Source: Gemmatimonadales bacterium (GTDB taxonomy: Bacteria > Gemmatimonadota > Gemmatimonadetes > Gemmatimonadales > GWC2-71-9). From it: DNA of 64,000 nucleotides. Shown piece after piece: positions 47,539-56,672 of this stretch (positions are counted from its first letter, which is position 1; each line of letters opens with the position of its first letter). Both the position numbers and the translations under genes were made by a program. The DNA is taken from assembly GCA_036500345.1 (NCBI GenBank), contig DASYCE010000032.1, positions 151,403 through 215,402 of the forward strand. Reading direction: 5' to 3'. Under the pieces are notes generated by a model that searched no databases, had not been told where the DNA came from, and saw only the letters and a program-made list of their open reading frames with translations.

Positions 47539-47919
47539 TCAGCTGCGGCCGCGCCAGCGATCCCAGGCGCGGCGATCCTTCTTTCCCGGCTTGCCCTCCC
47601 GCTCGAATGCCGGCGCGAGGCGGAGTTGCTCGCGAAGCCGTTCGCGCGCGTCACGCGATTCGGGCGTCTCCTGATAGAGTGCCGACGCTGCCGCGGCCGA
47701 TCCCCGGCGCTCCGCCGTCCCCGTGACCAGCAGCCGATAGTCGTACGGGGGGATCCGCAGCTGAACGGTATCGCCCGGGCGGACGGAGCGGGCCGGCTTG
47801 GCGCGGTCACCGTTCACATCCACCTTCCCGCCATTCACCGCTTCAGTCGCCGCCGAGCGGGTCTTGAAGAACCGGGCCGCCCATAGCCATTTGTCGAGGC
47901 GCACGCTCTCGTCGGACAT
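47539..47919 (-). CDS. hslR: S4-domain RNA-binding protein Hsp15-like
   Basis: 126 residues. The S4 RNA-binding domain occupies residues ~6-65: VRLDKWLWAARFFKTRSAATEAVNGGKVDVNGDRAKPARSVRPGD. The RLDKWLW start and the basic C-terminal tail (KPGKKDRRAWDRWRGR) are those of the Hsp15/YrfH family. Hsp15 binds 50S subunits that carry a nascent chain after abortive translation and helps recycle them. The stop directly abuts the stop of the molybdoenzyme gene; its start faces the PilS-like gene across 56 bp. Confidence 0.88.
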   Translation of the reverse strand: MSDESVRLDKWLWAARFFKTRSAATEAVNGGKVDVNGDRAKPARSVRPGDTVQLRIPPYDYRLLVTGTAERRGSAAAASALYQETPESRDARERLREQLRLAPAFEREGKPGKKDRRAWDRWRGRS

Positions 47920-47975
47920 CCATCAACTCTAGTCTGCCGTAGTGCTGGCCTCTACCACACACCATATTTCGGATC

Positions 47976-49703
47976 TTGACGTCCACCCCGCCATCCTCCG
48001 CTGTCGCCCACGAACCGAGCGGCGACCTGCCCGTTGCGACGCCGCAATCGGCGCGGGGACTCGGGCGTCTCTCGATTCCGGGTCCGCGGACGCTGCTGCG
48101 CGGGATCATCTTCGCACGACTGCTCCTGATGGCGCTCTCCCTCGGACGCGCGCTCGGTCCGATCCAGGGTCAGACCGACGCCGCGCTCGGATCGATCCTC
48201 GGTGTGATGCTGGTTGCGCTGCTCGCGTCGGCATGGCTGGCATGGCGGATCTTCCGGCGGCTCGCGACGATTCCGGGGCCGAGCGCGCTGCTGCTGCAGG
48301 CCGCGGTGGACATCATTGTCGTCACGTCGCTGATCTCGTTCACCCGCGCCGCGGCAACGTCCGTCGCCGCCCTGTACGTGGCGCTGGTCACGGTCTACGC
48401 GCTCCTCCTCCCCGTGGGACGCGGCCTTCTCGCCGTGGGATTTGCGGTGGCATGTTACATCGCGGTCAGCATCCGGGCGCCGCTCGAACCGCCCGACATG
48501 CGATTCTGGACCCAGGTGGGAGTGATCGCCTTCGTCGGTGCGCTGATCGCCGTGCTGGGGAACCGTCTCACCGATGCATCGCGCGAGCAGCGCGCACTCA
48601 CGGCAGCGCTGCTTCAGGCCCGACTCGAAGCCGACGAAATTCTTGGCAGCATCCAGTCCGGGGTGATCTCGATCGACGGCGACGGGCGGCTCGGCTACCT
48701 GAATCCGCGCGGGCGCACGATCCTGGGAAGCAACGGCGTCGGATTCGTACCGGGCCAACCGGTGCTCGATGTCCTTCGCGCGCGGTCGCGGGAGCTTCAC
48801 GACGCGATCGAACGCGGCCTGACCGATGGGCGACGGATCGCGCGCGGTGAGGCGCAGGTCCGCCGATCGGACGGGTCGCTCTTTCCGGTCGGCCTCAGTA
48901 CCACGACCTTCATCCGGCCCGGAAGCAATCGCCGCGTCGTGACCGCGATTTTCACCGACATCTCCGATCTCAAGCGCCTCCAGGAATACCGGTTGCGTGC
49001 CGAGCGGCTGGAAGCGGTCGCCGCGTTGAGCGCCTCGCTGGCGCACGAGATCCGGAATCCGCTGGCGGCGATTCGCAGCGCCGTCGAACAGTTGGCGCGA
49101 TCGGTCGGTCCGGATGAAGATGACCAAACGCTGGCGCGCCTGGTGATGCGCGAAAGCGAGCGACTCAACCGCCTCCTGAGCGAGTTTCTCGATTTCTCCC
49201 GGGTGCGCGCCAGTAATTTCGAGCGGCTCGATCTGCTGGCGCTGGTGAATGACTCGGCGCGGGTGATTCGTGAACATCCCGAAGCCCGCGGAGTAGAGGT
49301 TGTCGTCGAAGGAGAGCCGGTTGAACTTGACGCCGACACCGACCTGCTCAATCGCATCGTCAGCAACCTGTTGCTGAACGCGGCGCAGGCGCTGGCCGGG
49401 AAGGGGCGGGTCGTCGTCTCCGCGGGTCTCGCACGGCCGGGCGAGGGATTGAGCGGGTCGGTCAACCGGCCAGTGAAACTGATCGTCCGCGACAACGGGC
49501 CGGGGATCCCCGAATCCGTGCGCGAGCGACTCTTCGAACCGTTCGTGAGCGGGCGGCCGGGCGGGAGCGGTCTCGGCCTCGCCATCGTGCAGCGCGCGGT
49601 GGCGGCGCACCGTGGCATCATCGACTTCGTCACCGCACCGGGCGCGGGGACCACCTTTTCGATCTTTCTGCCAGTGACTTGGAACCGGGAGGACAGGGCA
49701 TGA
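47976..49703 (+). CDS. pilS: Membrane sensor histidine kinase, PilS/NtrB-like
   Basis: 575 residues if the TTG at 47976 is used; a TTG start is uncertain but is the only start-type codon ahead of the first helix. Residues ~40-190 contain about six membrane helices with no large periplasmic domain, as in PilS. A PAS domain (~215-325; EILGSIQSGVISIDGDGRLGYLNP, ending TAIFTDISDLKRLQEY) follows, then the HisKA dimerisation helix with phospho-acceptor His357 (LAHEIRNPLAAIRSAVEQ). The HATPase has the N box NLLLNAAQAL, DNGPGIP, FVSGRPGGSGLGLAIV and GAGTTFSIFLP. It overlaps the sigma-54 regulator gene by 4 bp. In Pseudomonas and Myxococcus, PilS controls pilin transcription through PilR. Confidence 0.85.
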   Translation: MTSTPPSSAVAHEPSGDLPVATPQSARGLGRLSIPGPRTLLRGIIFARLLLMALSLGRALGPIQGQTDAALGSILGVMLVALLASAWLAWRIFRRLATIPGPSALLLQAAVDIIVVTSLISFTRAAATSVAALYVALVTVYALLLPVGRGLLAVGFAVACYIAVSIRAPLEPPDMRFWTQVGVIAFVGALIAVLGNRLTDASREQRALTAALLQARLEADEILGSIQSGVISIDGDGRLGYLNPRGRTILGSNGVGFVPGQPVLDVLRARSRELHDAIERGLTDGRRIARGEAQVRRSDGSLFPVGLSTTTFIRPGSNRRVVTAIFTDISDLKRLQEYRLRAERLEAVAALSASLAHEIRNPLAAIRSAVEQLARSVGPDEDDQTLARLVMRESERLNRLLSEFLDFSRVRASNFERLDLLALVNDSARVIREHPEARGVEVVVEGEPVELDADTDLLNRIVSNLLLNAAQALAGKGRVVVSAGLARPGEGLSGSVNRPVKLIVRDNGPGIPESVRERLFEPFVSGRPGGSGLGLAIVQRAVAAHRGIIDFVTAPGAGTTFSIFLPVTWNREDRA

Positions 49704-51082
49704 GCCAGCAGCCGTCCGTGTTGGTCATCGACGACGAATCCGGCATTCTCGACACCCTTCGCATTCTGCTCAAGAAGGAAGGATTCGAGGTCACGACCGC
49801 GCAGGGAGGGAAGGCGGGGCTCGATGCGATTCGCGCCGGTGTTCCCGACCTGGTCCTGACCGATGTACGGATGCCGCAGGTGACCGGTCTCGACATTCTG
49901 CAGGCGGTGAAGGAGGCCGATCCGATCACTCCGGTCCTGCTGATGACCGCGCAGGCCTCGCTGCAGAGCGCGATCCAGGCGGTGAACGCCGGAGCCTTCT
50001 ATTACCTGCAGAAGCCATTCGCCAATGATGAGTTGCTCGCGATTCTCCGGCGGGCATGCGAGTTCCGGCAGATCCGGGTCGAGAACAAGCAGCTCAAGCA
50101 GGAAATCAGGCGCACCGGCGGCGGCCCGCGCCCGGTGGTGACCCGGCCGGTGGGAAAATCGCGGCGATTCCTCGACGTGCTGCGCCTCGCCGACGTGGTG
50201 GCGCCGACCGACTCCACCGTGCTGATCGGCGGCGAAAGCGGCACCGGCAAGGAAGTGCTCGCGCGTTATATCCACGACGCGTCTCTGCGCGCCGAGGGGC
50301 CGTTCCTGTCGATCAACTGCGGCGCGCTTCCCGAGACGTTGCTCGAGAGCGAACTCTTCGGTCACGTGAAGGGGTCGTTCACCGGCGCCGTGCGCGACAA
50401 GCAGGGACTCTTCGCGGCGGCGCGCGGTGGCACCTTCTTTCTCGACGAAGTTGGCGAAATGCCGCCGTCGCTGCAGGTCAAGCTGCTGCGGGTGCTGCAG
50501 CAGCGCGAAGTGATTCCGGTCGGCGCCACCGAGGCGCTTCCCGTCGACGTGCGCATCATCGCCGCGACCAATCGCGACCTCGACGAAGAAGTCCGGCGAG
50601 GCAACTTCCGCTCCGATCTCTTCTACCGGCTCAACGTGCTGGCGATGGATCTTCCGCCGCTTCGCGATCGGCGTGACGACCTCCTGCTGCTGATCGATCG
50701 TTTCCTCCAGGATCTGGCCAGCGATCGTGGCATGGATGTGAAGGCGTTGTCTGCCGAAGCGCTCGATGCGGTGATGGTGTACGAGTGGCCCGGTAACGTG
50801 CGCGAGCTGCAGAATGCTCTTGAGCACGCGACGGTGCTGACCAAGGGATCGCTGATCGAGCCGCAGCATCTTCCCGAGCGGATCACCCGGCAGAAGAAGG
50901 AGCCGCTGATCGCCGAGCGCGCGCAGCCGAATCCGCCGCTCGACCTGATCGAACGGGCCTACATCATGTTCGTTTTGCAGGCCGAGGGCGGAAACAAGAC
51001 CCGCGCCGCCGAAGCACTCGGGATCGACCCCAGCACACTCTATCGCAAGCTCTCCCGCTACGAAGAGGTCGAGGCGAAATAG
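49700..51082 (+). CDS. pilR: Sigma-54-dependent response regulator, PilR/NtrC-like
   Basis: 460 residues, ATG at 49700 overlapping the kinase stop (ATGA) with GGGAGGA upstream. The receiver domain (1-120) has the acidic pair DD at 11-12, phospho-acceptor Asp55 and Lys105. The AAA+ domain has Walker A GGESGTGK (177-184), the sigma-54 contact loop GSFTGA (225-230), Walker B region GTFFLDEVGEM and the Arg fingers FRSDLFYRL. The C-terminus is a Fis-type helix-turn-helix (NKTRAAEALGIDPSTLYRKL). A textbook sigma-54 promoter stands ahead of the pilin gene at 63.8 kb, making this the likely activator. The following GT-C gene overlaps its stop by one base, so both may be co-transcribed. Confidence 0.9.
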   Translation: MSQQPSVLVIDDESGILDTLRILLKKEGFEVTTAQGGKAGLDAIRAGVPDLVLTDVRMPQVTGLDILQAVKEADPITPVLLMTAQASLQSAIQAVNAGAFYYLQKPFANDELLAILRRACEFRQIRVENKQLKQEIRRTGGGPRPVVTRPVGKSRRFLDVLRLADVVAPTDSTVLIGGESGTGKEVLARYIHDASLRAEGPFLSINCGALPETLLESELFGHVKGSFTGAVRDKQGLFAAARGGTFFLDEVGEMPPSLQVKLLRVLQQREVIPVGATEALPVDVRIIAATNRDLDEEVRRGNFRSDLFYRLNVLAMDLPPLRDRRDDLLLLIDRFLQDLASDRGMDVKALSAEALDAVMVYEWPGNVRELQNALEHATVLTKGSLIEPQHLPERITRQKKEPLIAERAQPNPPLDLIERAYIMFVLQAEGGNKTRAAEALGIDPSTLYRKLSRYEEVEAK

Positions 51083-53073
51083 TGGCCCAGGCCGCCGCGC
51101 TGATCCTGCTGGTGTTCGGCTGGTTGCCGATCGCCAACTGGATTCCCGGCGGCCACGACGCGCCATGGTACGCCACGCGTCTCACTGACTGGTTGAGCGG
51201 CGGCGCGATTGCACTGGGTGTCGGCATCGTCACGGCGATCGTGCTTCGACAATCGCCCCGGCTCTGGCGCGACGGCGCGTGGGCCGCGGTCGCGCGACGA
51301 TGGAGAGGATTGGATCGACGCGCCGACGGCGTGATCGCCGTGCTGTGCATCGTGGTGTGCGCATTCGTGTCGCGCGCGACGTTTTCGACGAAACCGCTCT
51401 TCATCGACGAGATCATCCAGGTCTACCAGGCCCGCATCCTCGCCTCCGGTCATCTCTGGCTGGCCGCTCCACAGTTCCCGCAATTCAGCAGTGCACAACT
51501 CCTCCTCGACTGGGGCGGGAAAGTGTACGGGCAGTTTCCGGTGGGCGGCCCCGCGATGCTGGCGCTCGGCGTGCTGGTGCATGCGGTCTGGCTGGTGGGA
51601 CCGGTCGCGACCGGCATCGGAGTGTATTGCTTCGCGCGGTTGTTGCGGCGGGTCGAGGGGCACGACGGGACGGCGCTCGCCGCGCTCCTGCTCTATGCCT
51701 TTGCACCGTTCACCGTCTTTCTCGGTGGAACGATGATGAACCACGTCACCGCGACGACGTGGGTGCTCGCTGCGGCGCTGGCGCTGGCATGTGCCGCGGA
51801 GGATGACCAGCCGCATCCGCGCGCCGCGTTCCTGCTGGGACTGGCGCTTGGTGTAGCAGCGACGATCCGTCCGGCTGATGCCGCCGCGTTTGCGCTGCCG
51901 GCCGCGGGGTGGCTGCTGTGGCGCGCGCGTGCGGGGAGGGGCCATCTCGCAGCGCTGCTGCTGAGCGGGCTCGGCGTCGCGTTGCCGATGGTGGCGCTCT
52001 TCTACGTCAACGCCCAGCAGACCGGTCATCCGTTCGAATTCGGGTACATCGCGATGTGGGGGAGGTCGCATGAGATCGGCTTTCACGCCGCACCATGGGG
52101 CGCCGCCCACACGCCGGCGCGCGGGGTGGAGCTGATCAACCTCTACTTCCTGCGGCTCCAGGACTACCTCTTCGAATCGGCGGGACCGTCGCTGCTCTTC
52201 GCGACGCTGGCGCTGGGCTTGACCCGGCGAATCAGATCGTTCGATCGCTGGGTGCTCGCGGCGTCGGGGCTGCTCGTGCTCGGCTACTTCGCGTACTGGC
52301 ACGACGGCTTCTATCTGGGACCGCGCTTCTTCCTCCCGCTGACACCGTGGCTCGCGTGGTGGACCGCCCGGCTTCCGGTTGTGCTGCGGGCGCGAGCGGT
52401 GGCGGTTCCGGTGGTCCGCGGCACGGTGGCCGCAGGGGTGACAGCACTCCTCCTCGGTGCAGCGACCAGCGTCCCGATTCGCGCCGAACAGTATCGCAAC
52501 GCCGATGTCTCGCGTCACTTCGATGTCGATTCGGCCGCGGCGTCGCAGGGCGTCCACGACGCGCTGGTGCTGGTGCGTGAATGGTGGGGCGGCCAGCTCG
52601 TGGCGGAGATGTGGGCGATGGGGGTGAATCGCGCCGATGCGGAGCACGACTATCGCTGGAACGACGCCTGCCGGTTGCAATCGGCGATAGACGAGACCCG
52701 GGCGGACGGGAGCGGGCCCGCGGGGCTCGCCCGCCGCCTTGCCGCGTTTCGCGGCGATTCAGCCCGCCTCGTCGTGAACCGGGCCCACTCCGATACTGCT
52801 GTCCGTATTGTGCCGGGATCGGCGTTGAGCCCGAAGTGCCTGCGCCGCATGGCGGAAGACAGCGCCGGTTTCGTGACCTATACGCCGCTCCTGCTGGTTC
52901 ACGGGCATGGGAATCGCTACGTGCGGGATCTGCATGCCACTGATTCCCTGTTGCATCCGTTCTCGCATGGCACGCCGGTGTGGCTGCTGACCGAAGCGCC
53001 GCAGGCCGGGGCGCCGCTCCGCTTCGAGCGCGTGTCGGCGGATTCCGCGGAGCGTGACTGGATGATGCCGTGA
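51082..53073 (+). CDS. Multi-membrane GT-C/ArnT-PMT-like protein, tandem copy 1
   Basis: 663 residues, GTG start at 51082 overlapping the regulator stop by 1 bp (TAGTG). About 12 hydrophobic helices precede a soluble C-terminal part of ~190 residues. The first extracytoplasmic loop carries the acidic pair FIDEIIQVYQAR, in the place of the catalytic Asp of polyprenol-phosphate-sugar-dependent GT-C transferases. Other loops read YWHDGFYLGPRFFLPLTPWLAWW. It probably transfers a sugar from a lipid carrier to an envelope acceptor; donor and acceptor are unknown. The next gene is a full-length paralogue of identical length. Confidence 0.75.
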   Translation: MAQAAALILLVFGWLPIANWIPGGHDAPWYATRLTDWLSGGAIALGVGIVTAIVLRQSPRLWRDGAWAAVARRWRGLDRRADGVIAVLCIVVCAFVSRATFSTKPLFIDEIIQVYQARILASGHLWLAAPQFPQFSSAQLLLDWGGKVYGQFPVGGPAMLALGVLVHAVWLVGPVATGIGVYCFARLLRRVEGHDGTALAALLLYAFAPFTVFLGGTMMNHVTATTWVLAAALALACAAEDDQPHPRAAFLLGLALGVAATIRPADAAAFALPAAGWLLWRARAGRGHLAALLLSGLGVALPMVALFYVNAQQTGHPFEFGYIAMWGRSHEIGFHAAPWGAAHTPARGVELINLYFLRLQDYLFESAGPSLLFATLALGLTRRIRSFDRWVLAASGLLVLGYFAYWHDGFYLGPRFFLPLTPWLAWWTARLPVVLRARAVAVPVVRGTVAAGVTALLLGAATSVPIRAEQYRNADVSRHFDVDSAAASQGVHDALVLVREWWGGQLVAEMWAMGVNRADAEHDYRWNDACRLQSAIDETRADGSGPAGLARRLAAFRGDSARLVVNRAHSDTAVRIVPGSALSPKCLRRMAEDSAGFVTYTPLLLVHGHGNRYVRDLHATDSLLHPFSHGTPVWLLTEAPQAGAPLRFERVSADSAERDWMMP

Positions 53074-55061
53074 CCCAGGTCGCTGCGCTGATCCTGCTGG
53101 TGTTCGGCTGGTTGCCGATTGCCAACTGGATTCCCGGTGGCCACGATGCGCCGTGGTATGCGGGCCGGCTGAGCGAGTGGTTGAGCGGCGGAGCGATCGC
53201 ACTGGGCGTCGGGATTCTCGCCGCGATGTCGGTGCGCCGATGGCCGAGGCTCTGGCGCGAAGGTGGATGGACTCGCATCGCCGCGCGTTGGCGTACACAC
53301 GATCGCAATGCCGATGCGTTCATTGCGCTGGTGTCCATTGCCGTCTGCGCCGTCGTGGCGCAAACGATCCTCTCCGCAAAACCGCTGCTGATCGACGAAG
53401 TCATCCAGCTCTATCAGGCTCGCATCATCGCAGCCGGACATTTCTGGCTTCCTGCACAGAAGTACACCGAGTTCACCAGCGCGATGCACCTCCTCGACTG
53501 GGACGGGAAGGTGTACGGGCAGTTCCCGGTGGGTGGGCCGGCGATGCTGGCGCTCGGTGTGCTGCTGCACGCCGCATGGTTGGTGGGGCCGGTCGCGACC
53601 GGAATCGGCGTGTATCTCTTCGCCCGATTGCTGCGCCGCGTCGAAGCAGAGGACGGAACAGCGCTCGCGGCGGTCCTGCTCTACGCCTTCGCGCCGTTCA
53701 CGGTCTTTCTTGGCGGGTCGATGATGAACCATGTCACCACGACGACGTGGGTGCTGGCCGCGGCGCTGGCGCTGGCGTGGGCGGTGGAGGATGACCGGCC
53801 GCATCCTCGCGCGGCGTTGGCGATGGGACTGGCCCTCGGCATTGCCGCGACGATCCGTCCGACCGATGCAGCGGCGTTCGCACTTCCGGCTGCAGGGTGG
53901 TTGCTCTGGCGTGCGCGTGCAGGAGGTGGGCACCTCGCCGCGCTGCTGCTGAGCGGGGTCGGCGTGGCACTGCCGATGGCGGTGATGTTCTACGTCAACT
54001 CACAGCAGACGGGTCATCCCTTCGAGTTCGGCTACATCGCGATGTGGGGGAAGTCGCACGAGATCGGTTTCCATGCTGCGCCCTGGGGGCCGGCGCACAC
54101 GCCGGCGCGTGGACTGGAACTGATCAACCTCTACTTCCTGCGGCTGCAGGACTACCTCTTCGAGGCAGTTGGACCGTCACTGGCATTTGCCACGCTGGCG
54201 CTGGCGCTGACACGACGAGTACGGGCGTTTGATCGCTGGGTGCTGGCGGCGTCGGGACTCGTGGTGCTGGGATACTTCGCCTACTGGCACGACGGGTTCT
54301 ATCTCGGGCCGCGCTTCTTCCTGCCGTTGGCTCCGTGGCTGGCATGGTGGACTGCGCGGCTACCGGCGGTACTGCGAGCACGGCGCGTGGTCGCTCCAGT
54401 CGTGCGCGGGACGGTCGTGGCCGGCGCGACGGCGCTCCTGCTCGGCGCGGCCACCGGCATCCCGATTCGGGCCGAGCAGTATCGCAACGGTATGCTCTCG
54501 ATGCGGTTCGACATCGATCGCCTGGCAGCCGAGAGTGGTGTGCACAATGCCGTCGTGCTGGTGCGCGAGAGCTGGGGCGGTCAGATGGTGGCGCGGATGT
54601 GGGGACTGGGCGTCACGCGCACCGATGCAGACCATATCTATCGAACGACCGACGCCTGCCGTCTCGAGGGCGCGATCACGGCGACCGAAAAGGATCACGG
54701 TGACGCGGCGCAGCTCAAGCAACGCCTTGATCCCTTTCGCGGAGATTCGGCACGGTTGATCACGGTGACCAACCTTCCCGACACCACGGTCCGGTTCCTC
54801 CCGGGCGAGTCACTGACTCCGGTATGCGGCCGCCGGATTACCGAGGACCGCGCCGGATTTACACTGTATACGCCATTTCTCGTCGAACACGGCAGCAGCA
54901 ACGTGTTCGTCCGCGACCTGCACGCGCTCGATTCGCTCGCGATTGCCCAACATCCGGGCATGCCGATATGGATCGTCACCGAAGGGAACCGGCTGGGAAG
55001 TCCACTCCGCTTCGAGCGCGTTCCGCTGGATTCAATGCGCCGGGAATGGGAACAGGACTAG
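53070..55061 (+). CDS. Multi-membrane GT-C/ArnT-PMT-like protein, tandem copy 2
   Basis: 663 residues, GTG at 53070 overlapping the stop of copy 1 by 4 bp (GTGA). It is a paralogue of copy 1 over the whole length. The first 30 residues differ at only about two positions, and the blocks GKVYGQFPVGGPAMLALGVL, NLYFLRLQDYLFE and LGYFAYWHDGFYLGPRFFLPL are identical or nearly so. The C-terminal soluble part has diverged much more. The catalytic-type pair is LLIDEVIQLYQAR. Duplication with divergence of the soluble domain suggests the copies act on different acceptors or work as a heterodimer. The gene ends facing the minus-strand gene, overlapping it by 4 bp. Confidence 0.75.
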   Translation: MTQVAALILLVFGWLPIANWIPGGHDAPWYAGRLSEWLSGGAIALGVGILAAMSVRRWPRLWREGGWTRIAARWRTHDRNADAFIALVSIAVCAVVAQTILSAKPLLIDEVIQLYQARIIAAGHFWLPAQKYTEFTSAMHLLDWDGKVYGQFPVGGPAMLALGVLLHAAWLVGPVATGIGVYLFARLLRRVEAEDGTALAAVLLYAFAPFTVFLGGSMMNHVTTTTWVLAAALALAWAVEDDRPHPRAALAMGLALGIAATIRPTDAAAFALPAAGWLLWRARAGGGHLAALLLSGVGVALPMAVMFYVNSQQTGHPFEFGYIAMWGKSHEIGFHAAPWGPAHTPARGLELINLYFLRLQDYLFEAVGPSLAFATLALALTRRVRAFDRWVLAASGLVVLGYFAYWHDGFYLGPRFFLPLAPWLAWWTARLPAVLRARRVVAPVVRGTVVAGATALLLGAATGIPIRAEQYRNGMLSMRFDIDRLAAESGVHNAVVLVRESWGGQMVARMWGLGVTRTDADHIYRTTDACRLEGAITATEKDHGDAAQLKQRLDPFRGDSARLITVTNLPDTTVRFLPGESLTPVCGRRITEDRAGFTLYTPFLVEHGSSNVFVRDLHALDSLAIAQHPGMPIWIVTEGNRLGSPLRFERVPLDSMRREWEQD

Positions 55062-56650
55062 CGCGTGGGGCGCGTCAGAATCCAGCTGGGCGCGAGGATG
55101 TCCACTTCTTCCTGATCATGCTTGCGCTGCCACGAGCCGAGATCGAAGTAGGGTGGTGTTGCGGTCCATTGCAGGGTCACGGCGGGGAGCGGCCCGCAGG
55201 GATTGTGGTCGTCGAGGACGGCGTTCCGCAGTAACGGTTGATGGAGCCGATCAGTGACTGCTTCGCACGTCGCCTCGGTGATCACCGGAAGCGCACTGTC
55301 TGGGACACCGATCGCTGCTGCGTACTGCCGGAGTTCTGGCGCCGTCACCGGCCAATGGCGACCACCCTGCCGCGGCGAAACAACGAACACCGTATCGAGC
55401 TTCGGCAGGCGCGGAAAGGTCCGGGCGATCGCCGCGGCGATATCGGCAATCGAGCGCTTGTTGCCGACCGTCCGTTCCGACACCGACGCGCTGTACCCGA
55501 TGACCACCAGCCCAGCGGCCAGCGCCAGCCACCGACCGGATTTGACGTGCAGCACGATCTGGTCGAGTGCAGCGACGAAGAGTCCGGCGCTCGCGACAAA
55601 AAAAGGAATGCCGTAGAAGGCCGAGTACCGGGGCCAGAGCGCGTACAGCAATGCGCCCGCGATCGGGCAGGACGCGAGGCCGGCGATCCAGATCCGTCCC
55701 TCGCGACTCGCACCTCGACCGAGCCACATGATCACGCCGGCCGCCATCACCGCCAGGTAGACGACGTTGGCCGGAAACAGGGCTGTCTGCGCGCCGGCCG
55801 ACCAGAACCGATCGGGGAGGACCATCGCCTGCAGCGTGTTCCAGAAGACGGCGAAGGACAGGCTTCCGGCGGCGAATGACTTGGCGTAGGCGTGGGTGAC
55901 TGCGTGTGAGAGCGCCCATTCGACCGACCAGCCCTCCAGTACCAGAACGACCAGGAGCAGACCTGTGAGCCAGTAAAGCCGCGGAGACGTTCGGGGGAAA
56001 CGGAAACCGGTGCCCGGGATCCAGCAGACAGCCAGTGCGATCACGGCCGGCAGGCAGATGCCGATAACTTCCTTCGAGAGAAGTACCGCCGCGGCAAGGA
56101 CGGTGATGAGCGACGCTCGCATGCGCCATCGATCTGTATGCTGATACCCCGACGCCGCCAGGAACAACAGCAGCAGCAGTACCACCGCGAGCGGCTCACC
56201 CATGATGAAGAGCCACCCTTCTGTCGACGGGACGGCAATCGGGAGAAGGATTCCACCAATGACCGCAGCGGTGAGCGTGCCGCCCGCGCGACGAACAACG
56301 GCGACGAACAGGCTTGCGGCAAGAAGCATGAGGATGGCACGTTGCCACTGCCAGAGCACCGTGTTGTCCCCCGCGATCGCCCAGTTGACAGCCAGTTGGA
56401 GATAAGTCAGGTAGTTGGCCCGTCCGTCGGCGCGGGTAAAGGTGCAGAGCGCCTGGAAGGCCGACCACAAGCCGGTCGAGCGGTGGAACAGCGGCAGCAT
56501 CTCCCCGTAATCCCAGACCGGGAATGCGCTTTGCACCCACGGGCGGACAACGACCAAGGAGAGAATCGGTGCCAGGTGAGCGAGCACGAGTTGCGCTCGG
56601 GATGGGGCTCGGCGCGGCGCCGGGAGTGACGATGTCATCGGGTCGGTCAT
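55058..56650 (-). CDS. Multi-membrane protein, glycosyltransferase-like, unknown
   Basis: 530 residues from the ATG at 56650; the frame is open a further 25 codons, but that would overlap the divergent methyltransferase gene. About 10-11 hydrophobic helices are followed by a short soluble end. The first loop after helix 1 reads FPVWDYGEMLPLFHRSTGLW; the acidic WDYGE is in the place where GT-C enzymes and O-antigen-type glucosyltransferases have catalytic or carrier-binding acids. A C-terminal domain with a CEAVTDRL and NPCGPLP cysteine pair could form a disulfide outside. The family is not recognised with certainty. It is located in the glycan block with the methyltransferase and GT2 on the other strand. 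Confidence 0.6.
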   Translation of the reverse strand: MTDPMTSSLPAPRRAPSRAQLVLAHLAPILSLVVVRPWVQSAFPVWDYGEMLPLFHRSTGLWSAFQALCTFTRADGRANYLTYLQLAVNWAIAGDNTVLWQWQRAILMLLAASLFVAVVRRAGGTLTAAVIGGILLPIAVPSTEGWLFIMGEPLAVVLLLLLFLAASGYQHTDRWRMRASLITVLAAAVLLSKEVIGICLPAVIALAVCWIPGTGFRFPRTSPRLYWLTGLLLVVLVLEGWSVEWALSHAVTHAYAKSFAAGSLSFAVFWNTLQAMVLPDRFWSAGAQTALFPANVVYLAVMAAGVIMWLGRGASREGRIWIAGLASCPIAGALLYALWPRYSAFYGIPFFVASAGLFVAALDQIVLHVKSGRWLALAAGLVVIGYSASVSERTVGNKRSIADIAAAIARTFPRLPKLDTVFVVSPRQGGRHWPVTAPELRQYAAAIGVPDSALPVITEATCEAVTDRLHQPLLRNAVLDDHNPCGPLPAVTLQWTATPPYFDLGSWQRKHDQEEVDILAPSWILTRPTR

Positions 56651-56672
56651 CGCGACGCCCGCGGTCGGTTGC

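Noticed and set aside
48797..51166. A 789-codon minus-strand open frame
   Set aside because: It is antisense to pilS and pilR. Its composition is not protein-like and no ribosome site precedes it.
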